Assembly: GCA_016185125.1 (NCBI GenBank)
Contig: JACPOC010000041.1
Span: 1 to 64,000, forward strand
Source of the DNA: Bacteroidota bacterium
GTDB taxonomy: Bacteria > Bacteroidota > Bacteroidia > B-17B0 > Aurantibacillaceae
Direction of reading: 5' to 3'
Length of the DNA stretch: 64,000 nt
The translations under genes and the position numbers were made by a program. The notes beneath the pieces were generated by a model. It was not told where the DNA came from and made no database searches. It worked only from the letters and a program-made list of their open reading frames with translations. Shown here piece by piece: positions 39,632 to 49,856 of this stretch (position 1 is its first letter; every line of letters begins with the position of its first letter).

Positions 39632-39944
39632 TTGCAATTGGTGGGTTTTTATTGCAATTGGCGAGTTTTTATTGCAATTGAGGATATAAGAATTGCAATT
39701 AAAAGATTTCTATTGCAATTGGCGGGTTTTTATTGCAATTGGTGATATAAGAATTGCAATTGGTGATATAAGAATTGCAATTAAAAGATTTCTATTGCAA
39801 TTGGCGGGTTTTTATTGCAATTGATGATATAAGAATTGCAATTTAAAGATTTCTATTGCAATTGGCGGGTTTTTATTGCAATTGGTGATACAAGAATTGC
39901 AATTTAAAGATTTCTATTGCAATTGGCGGGTTTTTATTGCAATT
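39632..39944. repeat. Array of 16 ATTGCAATT palindromes with three alternating spacer types
   Basis: Spacers a=GGCGGGTTTTT, b=GGTGATATAAGA, c=AAAAGATTTCT in order a a b c a b b c a b c a b c a; 20-21 bp period. Confidence 0.95.
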
Positions 39945-39964
39945 ACAGCTTCCCACATTGCGCT

Positions 39965-42694
39965 TTATTCAACTACAACCTTTTTAGTTAATTTGTCAGT
40001 ACCATTTTGTAAAGTTACAAAGTAAAGCCCTTTAGCCTCAATATTAACAAGGGTTGATTGAAGAGAATAATCAATTTTTTGAGTGCTAATTAAGCGACCT
40101 ATAACATCATGTATTACTATGCTCCAATTACCCTTAGGTAAACTACCAAAGTTAACGGTAAACGCTCCGGTGTTTGGATTGGGATAAATCGAGAGTTGGT
40201 TAATAGGATTAGAATTTTCTTTAACCAAAACAAAAGGCGCGCAGGCAGAAGTAAAAGGTTGTTTACATACTCTATCAGAAACGGATTGAATTTTTGGAAT
40301 GTTCATTACGTTTGGATAACTGAAAAGATTAGCTTGTGCAGGACCGAAATAATATTTAGTTGCCGAACCCGAATGATCTATATAATTTATGGGTGTACCT
40401 GATACCGCTCTTAAAAAAGTATTGCCACTGCTTAACGAGGCGGTACCCTGCTCTGCAAGATCTGTGGCAACACTTTTAATTGCTCTGTCGGAATAACGGA
40501 AAGTATTACAAGTGATACTTAGGGCATTGTGCATATCGTTACTAAAAGTAACATTGGTGCGAACTTCGGCAAAAATATTCTCTCTTATTTCTGATACAAA
40601 GCCTTTTTTAGTTCGTGTAGTTTTAAGCCCAACAATAAAGCCCGCAATTAAATTGCCAGATAGAGAAAACGCTTCGCTTCTATCAAAATACAAGGCTGTT
40701 TCGCCATTAACAATTACATTATCTTTAATAGTAAGCCTGCCTATTTTATCGGTTGCTACAGGATATTTAGCGTTAATAATATAGGAGTTTTCTATTACAA
40801 GACTTTCGCTGTTATTATAATTGCCATTCATTGTAATTCCACTCCATTGCTTGCTGTCTTGGCCAAAAATAACCGTACCGTTTTTAATTTCGATGCTTGT
40901 ATTTGGATTAGCTTCAATACCTACATTAGGTGCTACAATAACAGTGGCATTGCTTAAAGATAATTTAGCTTGCCCAACCAATTTTAAAGTACTGCTAATA
41001 TAAACAACAGTATTGCTGAAACTTAAATTTGAATTTATAATACCTCCTATGCCGGGCTGACCTCCTATTGCCAAATTAGGATTTAAATTAATATTACCTA
41101 TTTGAATAAGCTGCGGTGCCTGACCGGATACATTATTACTTTCGCTATAGCTTGTTTTCATTATCAATTTGCCGCTGCAATCAAACTGTAAAAGCCAGGT
41201 TGTTTTTTTAGATATAATGCTGTCGTATTGATTTGTAGTAAGAGGTAAGCCCGCTGCGGTAAAATCATATTTTAAATTCAAGTCGGGCGAAGTACCGGCT
41301 GTATTATTAAATTTCATATTAAAAGCATGATCTACAGAATCCATATTAAGTATCATAATATAAAACCCGGCTCCCGGCTCTACACTTGCAAAGGTTTTAA
41401 CGTTGTTTTTGTTTGAAGTGCCCGAATAATAATTGCCATACCAATGCGTACCCACCATTTTAAAATGATGATAGGCAGAGCGTAACTTGTTACTGTTGTT
41501 ACAATTACTTATGTAGCCAAAGCCATCAAGGCATCCGCTTGGATCAGTTCCACTTTCTTTTACCGACCATAAATTCATAAAACCCGTGTAAGGATTAGCC
41601 ATGCCAATACTCAGTTCCTGTGCTATAAATTGCCCGCCTAAAAAACTGCGGTAATCATAGCCTTTGCGAACTAAAACCGAATCATTGGCTTCGTGCAGGC
41701 CGCTACTATTTCCAATATTATATTCGGTTAAGCCTATTTTTATATTATTGGAATTTCTGCCTGTATTATTTGCCGTACTTGTTAGCATTTTAATCAGGCC
41801 GTTGCGGGGCTTTCCGTTTGAAAACGCGTTGGCGTTTAAAACACCATTAAATCCGTCGTCAATATCCTGTGGATTATCAATTGCCTGTTGTCGGGAAGCT
41901 ATGTTAGGATAATGATGTACTGTTAAATGATCCACAAAATATTTACCTGAACCCGCGCCCGTTGTAATTTTACCCATTACCGAATTGCCGTTAGTCTGTG
42001 CGTTAACTAACTTGTTCATTATTTTATTAACGCTATAATTTGCATCTGTACCGTAAGTGGCCATTTCGGGGCCTATAATTTTAATGGAAGTATCTTTGCC
42101 TTTCATTTTTGTTGCAAACAAGCGTATATATTCGGCGATGGAATCGGCATGGCTTGCCCCATCGTTATTCCATCCAAACCCTTTAAACACGGGGCTGCAT
42201 TGCACATATAAATCAGGTTCATTTGCAATAACCCATGTTTTAATGGGATTGGAAGCGTATATATTATTATTTATAACATCCACCACATTGGCAGCAATGG
42301 TAGAGGCATTTTGCAAAGACACACCGGATAGCGCACTGTTAGTGCAGGTATTGGGCGGTACATAACCCACTTCAATAATAGGTTCCATGCCGTATTTACG
42401 AATGGAGTCGATGACGTTGCGTAAGGGAATAACACTGTTGCTTGGCACTGCAAAACTGCCCGGAGTCCATTTATATAAAGGAATAAAATTCGCGTCAATA
42501 CCGCCGATTCTGACGTACGATACGCCCGACTCGGCAATTTTTTTCCAAAAGCCCGCTAAATTAGCCGCCGGATTATTGGCGTTATTAATATACCAGGCAT
42601 TTTGGCCAAACACCCTGCGGTTAACTGGGGCTTGCGAAAAAATTGAAGAGAATAGAAAGAGAAAACAAATTATAAAAAGTGAGGGCTTTTTCAT
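39965..42694 (-). CDS. T9SS-secreted glycoside-hydrolase-like protein with type A sorting domain
   Basis: Signal peptide; N-terminal TIM-barrel-like region (WVIANEPDLY); C-terminal YPNPNTGAF...LTKKVVVE sorting domain. Confidence 0.75.
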   Translation of the reverse strand: MKKPSLFIICFLFLFSSIFSQAPVNRRVFGQNAWYINNANNPAANLAGFWKKIAESGVSYVRIGGIDANFIPLYKWTPGSFAVPSNSVIPLRNVIDSIRKYGMEPIIEVGYVPPNTCTNSALSGVSLQNASTIAANVVDVINNNIYASNPIKTWVIANEPDLYVQCSPVFKGFGWNNDGASHADSIAEYIRLFATKMKGKDTSIKIIGPEMATYGTDANYSVNKIMNKLVNAQTNGNSVMGKITTGAGSGKYFVDHLTVHHYPNIASRQQAIDNPQDIDDGFNGVLNANAFSNGKPRNGLIKMLTSTANNTGRNSNNIKIGLTEYNIGNSSGLHEANDSVLVRKGYDYRSFLGGQFIAQELSIGMANPYTGFMNLWSVKESGTDPSGCLDGFGYISNCNNSNKLRSAYHHFKMVGTHWYGNYYSGTSNKNNVKTFASVEPGAGFYIMILNMDSVDHAFNMKFNNTAGTSPDLNLKYDFTAAGLPLTTNQYDSIISKKTTWLLQFDCSGKLIMKTSYSESNNVSGQAPQLIQIGNINLNPNLAIGGQPGIGGIINSNLSFSNTVVYISSTLKLVGQAKLSLSNATVIVAPNVGIEANPNTSIEIKNGTVIFGQDSKQWSGITMNGNYNNSESLVIENSYIINAKYPVATDKIGRLTIKDNVIVNGETALYFDRSEAFSLSGNLIAGFIVGLKTTRTKKGFVSEIRENIFAEVRTNVTFSNDMHNALSITCNTFRYSDRAIKSVATDLAEQGTASLSSGNTFLRAVSGTPINYIDHSGSATKYYFGPAQANLFSYPNVMNIPKIQSVSDRVCKQPFTSACAPFVLVKENSNPINQLSIYPNPNTGAFTVNFGSLPKGNWSIVIHDVIGRLISTQKIDYSLQSTLVNIEAKGLYFVTLQNGTDKLTKKVVVE

Positions 42695-42857
42695 AAGAAT
42701 ATATTTTAATTGGCTAAATGTAGAAGTATTTCCCTACCCAACAAATATATTTAACAAATTAAATTCATTTATCTGTGCTTTTTAACAAGTATGCCATTTA
42801 AATTTGTTAAATTAATGCTGGCGTATTTTTTGCATACCTTTATATCACAAGCCCTCC

Positions 42858-44354
42858 ATGAAAAAAATTAGTCTATTAATAATCTGTTTATCTGTTGCGG
42901 TAGTATGTTTTTCTCAAAAATGGGAGTTTGCAAGCCGTTACGGCAATGGTTTTCAAGATTACGGTTTTACAATCGGGCTTGATAAATATAATAACAGTTA
43001 CATTACAGCGGTTAATAGCAGTCCTTCAAGCGGTCCTAATCAAGGTTTCCGCCATCAATTACTTTATAAATTTGATGCTACGGGCAATTGGCTTTGGACA
43101 GATACACTGGATCCGGTTGTAACCAAATCTGTAACGGATAAGGAGGGTAATACTTATATAATAGGCAAAAACGCGCTCATAGCCAAGTACAATAGCACCG
43201 GCCAAAAATTATGGCAGCAATACATTGCCAATGCGCCTTTAACACTAATTGCTTTAAAGCCAACAGGCGGCATTTTAGTAGGAGGTCATAGTTACAATGG
43301 TGCGCCCATGTCCTTTGGTACTACCACTTTAACAGGCAAAGGCGGTTTTGTTGCTGATTGCGATATAAGTGGTAATTGGCAATGGGCATTTAATGATAGT
43401 GCTTTTAGTGCTTATGATATTACTATAAGTTTCAATAATAATATATATTTAGCTGGCAGTGGGTTAAATGATTTTAATGTAAGAAAATATAATAGCAACG
43501 GTATTTTTGAAGCGGAGGTAGGGCAAATGAATGTAGCGGTATCCGCTATTAGTGTAGATTTCAAAGAAAATATATATTTAATGAATGGAATTGGAGGCAC
43601 TGATAAGTTGATACTTGATGGTACAATCTATCAGACACAATATGGATTTTCTAATACTTTTATTATTAGCTATAATAAAAGTGGTGCATTACGATGGGTA
43701 AAACAATTTAAAGGCGATCATCTAGGTGGACTTGTTAAAAATGGTAGCAATAATATGCTTTATTATAGTGGTAATATTTTAAAAAACTTAGTTGTCGATA
43801 ACTATAACTTAGACAATTTATACAGCCAATTATTTATAAGCAAAATAGATACTAGCGGAAATGTATTATGGATAAAAACAAGTGTTCGTAGCGCCCAGCA
43901 AAATTTTAACGATTTTCCTTATGCACAATTAGAAGCTATGGTTTTAGATGCAGATAACAATGCTTTTATAACGGGTAGTTTTGTAAATAATATAAAATTT
44001 GATGATAAAGAAATAGGTTTTGCTCAGTTTAGCAGTTACAGCGATTTATTTATTGCCAAACTAAGTGATTCTAAAACTACATCTACCATTCCAAACCCAA
44101 CAGAATTAAATGTGTTTGGTGTTTATCCAAATCCCTCTAATGGCGAGTTTTATTTAACGGCTAATCTTTCCGATAGCACAAGCGTTGAAATAATGATGTA
44201 TGATGTATTAGGAAGAATGCTAACGCATGAAAAGTATAACAATATCAAAGGTGTATTTCAAAAACAATTTTATGTAAATGAAGCATCAGGTGTTTATATC
44301 TTAAATGTAATTACTAATAAAGGTTCCTTTATTCATAAGGTTATTAAACAGTAG
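42858..44354 (+). CDS. T9SS-secreted beta-propeller/SBBP-like protein with type A sorting domain
   Basis: Signal peptide; repeated W.W/D..GN segments; C-terminal YPNPSNGEF...HKVIKQ. Confidence 0.8.
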   Translation: MKKISLLIICLSVAVVCFSQKWEFASRYGNGFQDYGFTIGLDKYNNSYITAVNSSPSSGPNQGFRHQLLYKFDATGNWLWTDTLDPVVTKSVTDKEGNTYIIGKNALIAKYNSTGQKLWQQYIANAPLTLIALKPTGGILVGGHSYNGAPMSFGTTTLTGKGGFVADCDISGNWQWAFNDSAFSAYDITISFNNNIYLAGSGLNDFNVRKYNSNGIFEAEVGQMNVAVSAISVDFKENIYLMNGIGGTDKLILDGTIYQTQYGFSNTFIISYNKSGALRWVKQFKGDHLGGLVKNGSNNMLYYSGNILKNLVVDNYNLDNLYSQLFISKIDTSGNVLWIKTSVRSAQQNFNDFPYAQLEAMVLDADNNAFITGSFVNNIKFDDKEIGFAQFSSYSDLFIAKLSDSKTTSTIPNPTELNVFGVYPNPSNGEFYLTANLSDSTSVEIMMYDVLGRMLTHEKYNNIKGVFQKQFYVNEASGVYILNVITNKGSFIHKVIKQ

Positions 44355-44546
44355 CCGCGTTAACGATTGAAATGGAAAGCCCACAGCGTAGTGATAACGT
44401 AGCGAGGACTTGCAACCCTTCGGCAAGCTCAGGATAAACTCAAGCGTGTTAAAACGCCCAAATCGCCAAATGTATCAACAAATGAACTGAATTAATATTA
44501 AATTAGGCATTAAATTTACGGTATCCTGTTAAGGATAATTTGTTAT

Positions 44547-46577
44547 ATGTTTATTTTTAAAGATATTCCTTTCCTTAGAATTTGTTTGCCATTTGTAGCA
44601 GGAATTTTGGTTGCTGTGCCATTGGGATTAAACGCAGTTGCCTTGCCGTTGTTTTTTGTTTTAGTTTTAATTGGAGTTATTCTTACATGGCTTAAATCCA
44701 GCAGCCTGAACAAACTTCTGTTTTTTTTGTGTGCTGATGCTTTTCTTTTTTGCTTTGCAATTAATCTTTCATATAGTTGCAATATAGTTAAGAATAAGGC
44801 GTTTTACGGGTTGTATGCAAAAAAAGATTCTACCAATAAAATGATAGTGGTAATAAAAGATCTTCCAGTTCAAAAGCAAAAATTTGTAAAGTGCGAATTA
44901 AAAGTATTAAAGGTAAAAACTAAAACAGGATATAAAAATACGAAGGGCGATTTAATTGGCTACTTTAAAAATGCTCAATTGACTAATCAGCTACAGGCCG
45001 GAAACGTTTTATTGATTAACTCTAAACTTTTGGAAATTGAATCGCCGAAAAACCCTTATGAATTTGATTACAAAAGCTATATGGCTCACCGTCAAGTTTA
45101 TTATACAACTTTTATTGATAGCGGAGCATTTGCCATCACTCCACATGCAGCACCGCTTTCTTCGTTATGGTTAATAGGGTTAAAAATTAAAAAGCATTTA
45201 TTATGGAATTTAAAAAATAGTGAATTAGATAAAAATGCTTACGGCATTTGTGCGGCTTTACTAACCGGATATGATGATGATATTGATACTTCAGTAATGG
45301 AAGCTTTTTCGCATTCAGGCACCTTGCACGTGTTGTCAGTTTCCGGCTTGCACACGGGTTTAATTTATCTTGTGCTTTCTTTTTTGTTCGATCTTATTGA
45401 CAGGAAAAAGAAATACAAGATTATTAAATTTGTTTTTATTACCGGTTGTCTATGGTTGTTTGCCTTGGTTACAGGCTTCTCCGCGCCGGTACTGCGGGCA
45501 GTTATTATGTTTAATTTATTAGGCTTTGGTAAAATATTTTTTAGAAGCGATTACCGCAACCAAATTAATATTCTTTTGGTTTCAGCTTTTATGCTGTTGT
45601 GTTACAATCCTTTTCTTATATACAACATTGGGTTTTTACTTAGTTATTTTGCGCTGTTCGGCATTCTGTTCTTTCAACCCATTTTTGCAAAATTGTGGCA
45701 GCCTCATACAAAAATAACCTTGCTTATATGGCAAAGTGTTACAGCTTCTTTTGCCGCCACCCTTAGTACTTTACCCTTTACCCTTTTTTATTTTAAGCAG
45801 TTTCCACTTTGGTTTTTTATATGCAACTTAATTGTGGTGCCTGCAACGTTTGTTATTTTGTTGATGGCGATACTCGTGGTGCTAAAAGTTACTCCGGTGT
45901 GTAAAATTATCAACTTTATAATTATTTTTCTTACATCCTTTATCAACTTATTTAACCGCGAAGGCGCAGGTTATATTGATAATATTCATTTTACAGCAAT
46001 TGACGCGATTCTTCTTTCGTTGCTTCTAATTATAATTACTGTGGGCTTTTATTTTCGTTCGTATAAATACATTATCTATTCAGCAATAGTATTATTATGC
46101 TGGCAAGTAAACGGTCTCATAACTTCTTATAATGCTAAAAATAAAAATTATTTAACTGTTTATCATTTAAAAAAGCAAAACGCCTTTAGTATAAAAAATA
46201 AAAAGGAGGTTGTTATAAATAGTATTGGTATTGCCGACTTTAGCTTTCATGTAAAGCCTCATTTAATTTCGTTTAATAATCCGTCTATAAATGGTAAGGC
46301 ATTTAATCATGTTATTTCGCGCATAAAACATTTTTTAATTATTGATAAACAAAATTTGTGGCCTGTTACGGATTATAGGAACATATCGGTTTTAGTAATA
46401 TCAAATAACTGCAAAGTTAAGGCTACGGATCTGCAACAATTCAACAATTTAAAAACAATAGTGGCCGATGGTACAAATAATAGGTACACCATTAAACAAT
46501 TAGCGAAATTATGTAGTAAATTTGGTGTGGAGTTTTTTAGCACCCAAAGCAAAGGTGCTTATGTGTGTGAAATTTAA
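44547..46577 (+). CDS. comEC: ComEC/Rec2-family competence protein
   Basis: LLTGYDDDIDTSVMEAFSHSGTLHVLSVSGLHTGLIY, FSAPVLRAVIM; polytopic. Confidence 0.9.
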   Translation: MFIFKDIPFLRICLPFVAGILVAVPLGLNAVALPLFFVLVLIGVILTWLKSSSLNKLLFFLCADAFLFCFAINLSYSCNIVKNKAFYGLYAKKDSTNKMIVVIKDLPVQKQKFVKCELKVLKVKTKTGYKNTKGDLIGYFKNAQLTNQLQAGNVLLINSKLLEIESPKNPYEFDYKSYMAHRQVYYTTFIDSGAFAITPHAAPLSSLWLIGLKIKKHLLWNLKNSELDKNAYGICAALLTGYDDDIDTSVMEAFSHSGTLHVLSVSGLHTGLIYLVLSFLFDLIDRKKKYKIIKFVFITGCLWLFALVTGFSAPVLRAVIMFNLLGFGKIFFRSDYRNQINILLVSAFMLLCYNPFLIYNIGFLLSYFALFGILFFQPIFAKLWQPHTKITLLIWQSVTASFAATLSTLPFTLFYFKQFPLWFFICNLIVVPATFVILLMAILVVLKVTPVCKIINFIIIFLTSFINLFNREGAGYIDNIHFTAIDAILLSLLLIIITVGFYFRSYKYIIYSAIVLLCWQVNGLITSYNAKNKNYLTVYHLKKQNAFSIKNKKEVVINSIGIADFSFHVKPHLISFNNPSINGKAFNHVISRIKHFLIIDKQNLWPVTDYRNISVLVISNNCKVKATDLQQFNNLKTIVADGTNNRYTIKQLAKLCSKFGVEFFSTQSKGAYVCEI

Positions 46578-46582
46578 AAACA

Positions 46583-47575
46583 ATGAAACTTAGAATTGGC
46601 GATAAAGTGCGTTTTTTAAACGAAACCGGAGAAGGCAAAGTTTCGCGTATTAAAGATAAGAATACTGTTTTTGTAGAAATGCCCGATGGTTTTGAAATTC
46701 CTTATCTTACTGCACAGTTAGTTCCTATTCACACAGAACTTATTATTGACCGTGACGCGGAAAATATAGAACTTAGTCCGGATGCGCAATTAACCGATGC
46801 TGTTTATTTTATTATTGAACCCGATCATGAATTTGCCGGATTGATTAGTGATTACAGAATTTATCTGTTTAATGCTTCATCCTTTAATCTTTTATATTCT
46901 TATTCAATAAAAGACGGCGAGTATTATCAAACCTTAAAGCATGGCGAAATTGGCGCTTATCAAAAAATATTGCTTAAAACGGTAAAAATAAATTATTTTA
47001 AAGAGTATAATTACCAAAAGGTGGATTGCATACTTTACAAGAACGGATTTTTTAAAGCGCAGTTTCCTATTGCCGAAATACTTTTTCTTAGTCCGGAAAC
47101 CTTACGCGATTCAAAAACAATCAAACATGAGGAGTTTGAGTTTCCTGTATTTGGCTTTTTATTAAAGGAAGAATTTTTAAATACGCGAGAAGTTGAACAG
47201 CGCTTAACGGATGAAGACATTAAGCGTGTAAAAAGCATCAAAGAGTTTAAATCTAAAACTACTATTTCAAAATCTAAAAAAGAATATTTACGTTCGCTTG
47301 AAAAAGAAGTGGATTTGCATATTGAAGAGCTGATGAAAAATACCAAAGGCCTTAGTAATTACGAGATGCTAAACATTCAGCTGGAAAGAGTAGAGCGGGA
47401 GCTGGATGAGGCGATGGCAAAGAATATGAAAAAGATTGTGTTTATTCATGGCGTTGGCAATGGCCGTTTAAAACAGGAAATTGTTTCCATTTTAAAATCA
47501 ACCAAAGGAGTTACTTACCAAGATGCGTCTTATAAAGATTATGGATTTGGTGCTACGCAGGTTAACATTTTGTAA
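46583..47575 (+). CDS. DUF2027 and Smr-domain (MutS2-like) protein
   Basis: N-terminal GDKVRFLNETGEG; C-terminal EVDLHIEEL...FIHGVGNGRLKQEI Smr motif. Confidence 0.85.
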   Translation: MKLRIGDKVRFLNETGEGKVSRIKDKNTVFVEMPDGFEIPYLTAQLVPIHTELIIDRDAENIELSPDAQLTDAVYFIIEPDHEFAGLISDYRIYLFNASSFNLLYSYSIKDGEYYQTLKHGEIGAYQKILLKTVKINYFKEYNYQKVDCILYKNGFFKAQFPIAEILFLSPETLRDSKTIKHEEFEFPVFGFLLKEEFLNTREVEQRLTDEDIKRVKSIKEFKSKTTISKSKKEYLRSLEKEVDLHIEELMKNTKGLSNYEMLNIQLERVERELDEAMAKNMKKIVFIHGVGNGRLKQEIVSILKSTKGVTYQDASYKDYGFGATQVNIL

Positions 47576-47640
47576 TCAGGGAGTTTGAAAATTGAAAAAA
47601 AATAAATAGTAAATAGTAATAATTAAAATGTCAAGTACCT

Positions 47641-48861
47641 ATGATTCCTTTTTCACCGCCAAGAATAGATGATGTAATATGTAACGAAGTGGTAGCCGCA
47701 TTAAAAAGCGGATGGATTACCACCGGGCCAAGAACAAAAAGCTTCGAAAAAAAAATAACGGAATACTGCGGAAATAAAAATACGCTTTGTCTTAATTCAG
47801 CCACCGCAGGCCTGGAAATTATGCTGCGTTGGTTTGGAGTTGGTGAAGGTGACGAAGTGATTTTACCTGCTTACACGTATTCCGCTACTGCAAACGTAAT
47901 TATACACTGTGGCGCTACTCCGGTTTTTGTGGATGTAAATGCGCTTGATTTTAATATAGATTTTAATGAAATTGAAAAAGCAATTACTGAAAAAACAAAA
48001 GTTATTATGCCTGTGGATTTCGGCGGCATGCCTTGTAACTACGAAGCGATTAACAAAATAGTTGCAGCGCATAAAAGTAAATTTAAAGCAAGAACAGATA
48101 TTCAAAAAAAACTGGGCCGCGTTTTGGTGTTAAGTGATTCGGCTCATAGTTTCGGGGCTTCCGTTAAAGGAAAAAAAACAGGTTCCTTGTGTGATGTAAG
48201 TGTTTTTTCTTTTCATGCGGTTAAAAATTTAAGTACGGCTGAGGGCGGCGCAGTTGCACTTAATTTTGAAGAACCGTTATTCAACAACCAATTAATTTAT
48301 AACGATTTGTGTGTGAAAACTCTGCATGGTCAAAATAAAGACGCACTTGCAAAAACACAAAAAGGGAATTGGAAATATGATATTGTAGAGGCCGGTTATA
48401 AATGTAACATGACGGATATTTCTGCGGCAATAGGTTTGGTAGAATTGGCGCGTTATGACAGCGATACCCTTTTAAAACGTAAACATATTTGCGATACTTA
48501 TAATAGTTTATTAAAGGCAGATGATCGCTTTGAACTACCCGTGTTTAAAGAAGGCGAGAGAATAAGTTGCTATCATTTATATCCATTGCGGATAAAAAAT
48601 ATTTCAGAACAACAGCGCGATGCTATTATTCAGGAAATTTTTAATAGCAATGTGAGCGTGAATGTTCACTTTATTCCGGTGCCTGCCATGAGTTTTTATA
48701 AGAACATGGGCTATGATGTGATGAATTATAAAACAACGTATGATAATTTCAGCCGAGAAATAAGTCTGCCTGTTTTTTATGATCTTACGAGTGAACAAAT
48801 CAATACAGTTATAAGTGCTGTTAAAGAAGCGGTAAATACAGTATGTTTAAAAGAGGCTTAG
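47641..48861 (+). CDS. DegT/DnrJ/EryC1/StrS family aminotransferase
   Basis: LNSATAGLEIML, PVDFGGMPC, SFHAVKNLSTAEGGA (PLP Lys). Confidence 0.92.
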   Translation: MIPFSPPRIDDVICNEVVAALKSGWITTGPRTKSFEKKITEYCGNKNTLCLNSATAGLEIMLRWFGVGEGDEVILPAYTYSATANVIIHCGATPVFVDVNALDFNIDFNEIEKAITEKTKVIMPVDFGGMPCNYEAINKIVAAHKSKFKARTDIQKKLGRVLVLSDSAHSFGASVKGKKTGSLCDVSVFSFHAVKNLSTAEGGAVALNFEEPLFNNQLIYNDLCVKTLHGQNKDALAKTQKGNWKYDIVEAGYKCNMTDISAAIGLVELARYDSDTLLKRKHICDTYNSLLKADDRFELPVFKEGERISCYHLYPLRIKNISEQQRDAIIQEIFNSNVSVNVHFIPVPAMSFYKNMGYDVMNYKTTYDNFSREISLPVFYDLTSEQINTVISAVKEAVNTVCLKEA

Positions 48862-49433
48862 ATATTGTGTTTTCCTTAGCCGGAATTGTTTTTTTACTGC
48901 CGTTTTTTTTTATCATTGCCTTAATGATTATTATTAACAGCGGTTTTCCTGTTTTGTTTTTTCAAAAAAGAGTTGGGCAGTTCAATAAAGATTTTAATCT
49001 TATTAAATTCCGTACCATGAAAACAGACTCTGATAAAAAAGGATTATTAACAGTAGGTGGCCGCGACCCTCGTATAACAAGCATGGGTTATTATTTAAGA
49101 AAATACAAATTGGATGAGTTGCCGCAATTGTTTAATGTTTTTTTAGGCTCTATGAGTTTGGTTGGTCCAAGGCCAGAGGTAAGAAAGTATGTGAATTTTT
49201 ATAATGAAGAACAGAAGCAAGTGTTGAATGTAAAGCCGGGAATAACAGATTATGCCTCTCTGGAATATTTTAGTGAAAACGAATTATTGGCTAAATCATC
49301 AACCCCCGAACATACATACATTAATGAGATTATGCCCGCCAAATTGGAGCTGAATAAAAAATACATTTCAGAGGCTGGCGTGATAACAGACCTAAAAGTT
49401 ATTTTAAAAACAATAATTAAGATTTTTAGATAA
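48843..49433 (+). CDS. Undecaprenyl-phosphate sugar transferase
   Basis: KRGLDIVFSLAGI, KFRTMKTDSD, RKYKLDELPQLFNVFLGSMSLVGPRPEV. Confidence 0.92.
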   Translation: MFKRGLDIVFSLAGIVFLLPFFFIIALMIIINSGFPVLFFQKRVGQFNKDFNLIKFRTMKTDSDKKGLLTVGGRDPRITSMGYYLRKYKLDELPQLFNVFLGSMSLVGPRPEVRKYVNFYNEEQKQVLNVKPGITDYASLEYFSENELLAKSSTPEHTYINEIMPAKLELNKKYISEAGVITDLKVILKTIIKIFR

Positions 49434-49790
49434 TTAAGATTGCTTCTTTTTTACAATTAAAATAATATCGTTTTCTAAAGGAAGATACCCGAACTCGTAA
49501 CAGAAAATATAGGTGTTATTTGTTTTAGTGGTGCTTTGATTGGTATAATATCCGAAATTAAATCCTTTATCCGCTAATTTTTGCCTTGGCAAAGTTGTTT
49601 TATCTCCCTGTAATAATTCTTCGAGAATTCGTCGGTTCTTCCTGAGTATATTATTGATGTTTCTTACAAAATTTGTGCTGTCGCTATTTAGTTTATTGTT
49701 GAAGGAATTACGGCACATGTCACTGCAGAATTTTTTATCAATCCTGCCTTTGATTACCTCACCGCATTCTGCACATTTTTTTGTTTCCAT
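49434..49790 (-). CDS. Small zinc-ribbon protein
   Basis: CAECGEVIKGRIDKKFCSDMCRNSFNN. Confidence 0.65.
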   Translation of the reverse strand: METKKCAECGEVIKGRIDKKFCSDMCRNSFNNKLNSDSTNFVRNINNILRKNRRILEELLQGDKTTLPRQKLADKGFNFGYYTNQSTTKTNNTYIFCYEFGYLPLENDIILIVKKKQS

Positions 49791-49856
49791 CTTTATGCCG
49801 CTGATTACTCTGATTATGCAAATTTACTTTTTTGTTATTGGTGAAATTTATGTCTT

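Noticed and set aside
39632-39944. CRISPR array
   Set aside because: Repeat is only 9 bp and spacers are 11-12 bp recycled from three types; no cas genes in the window
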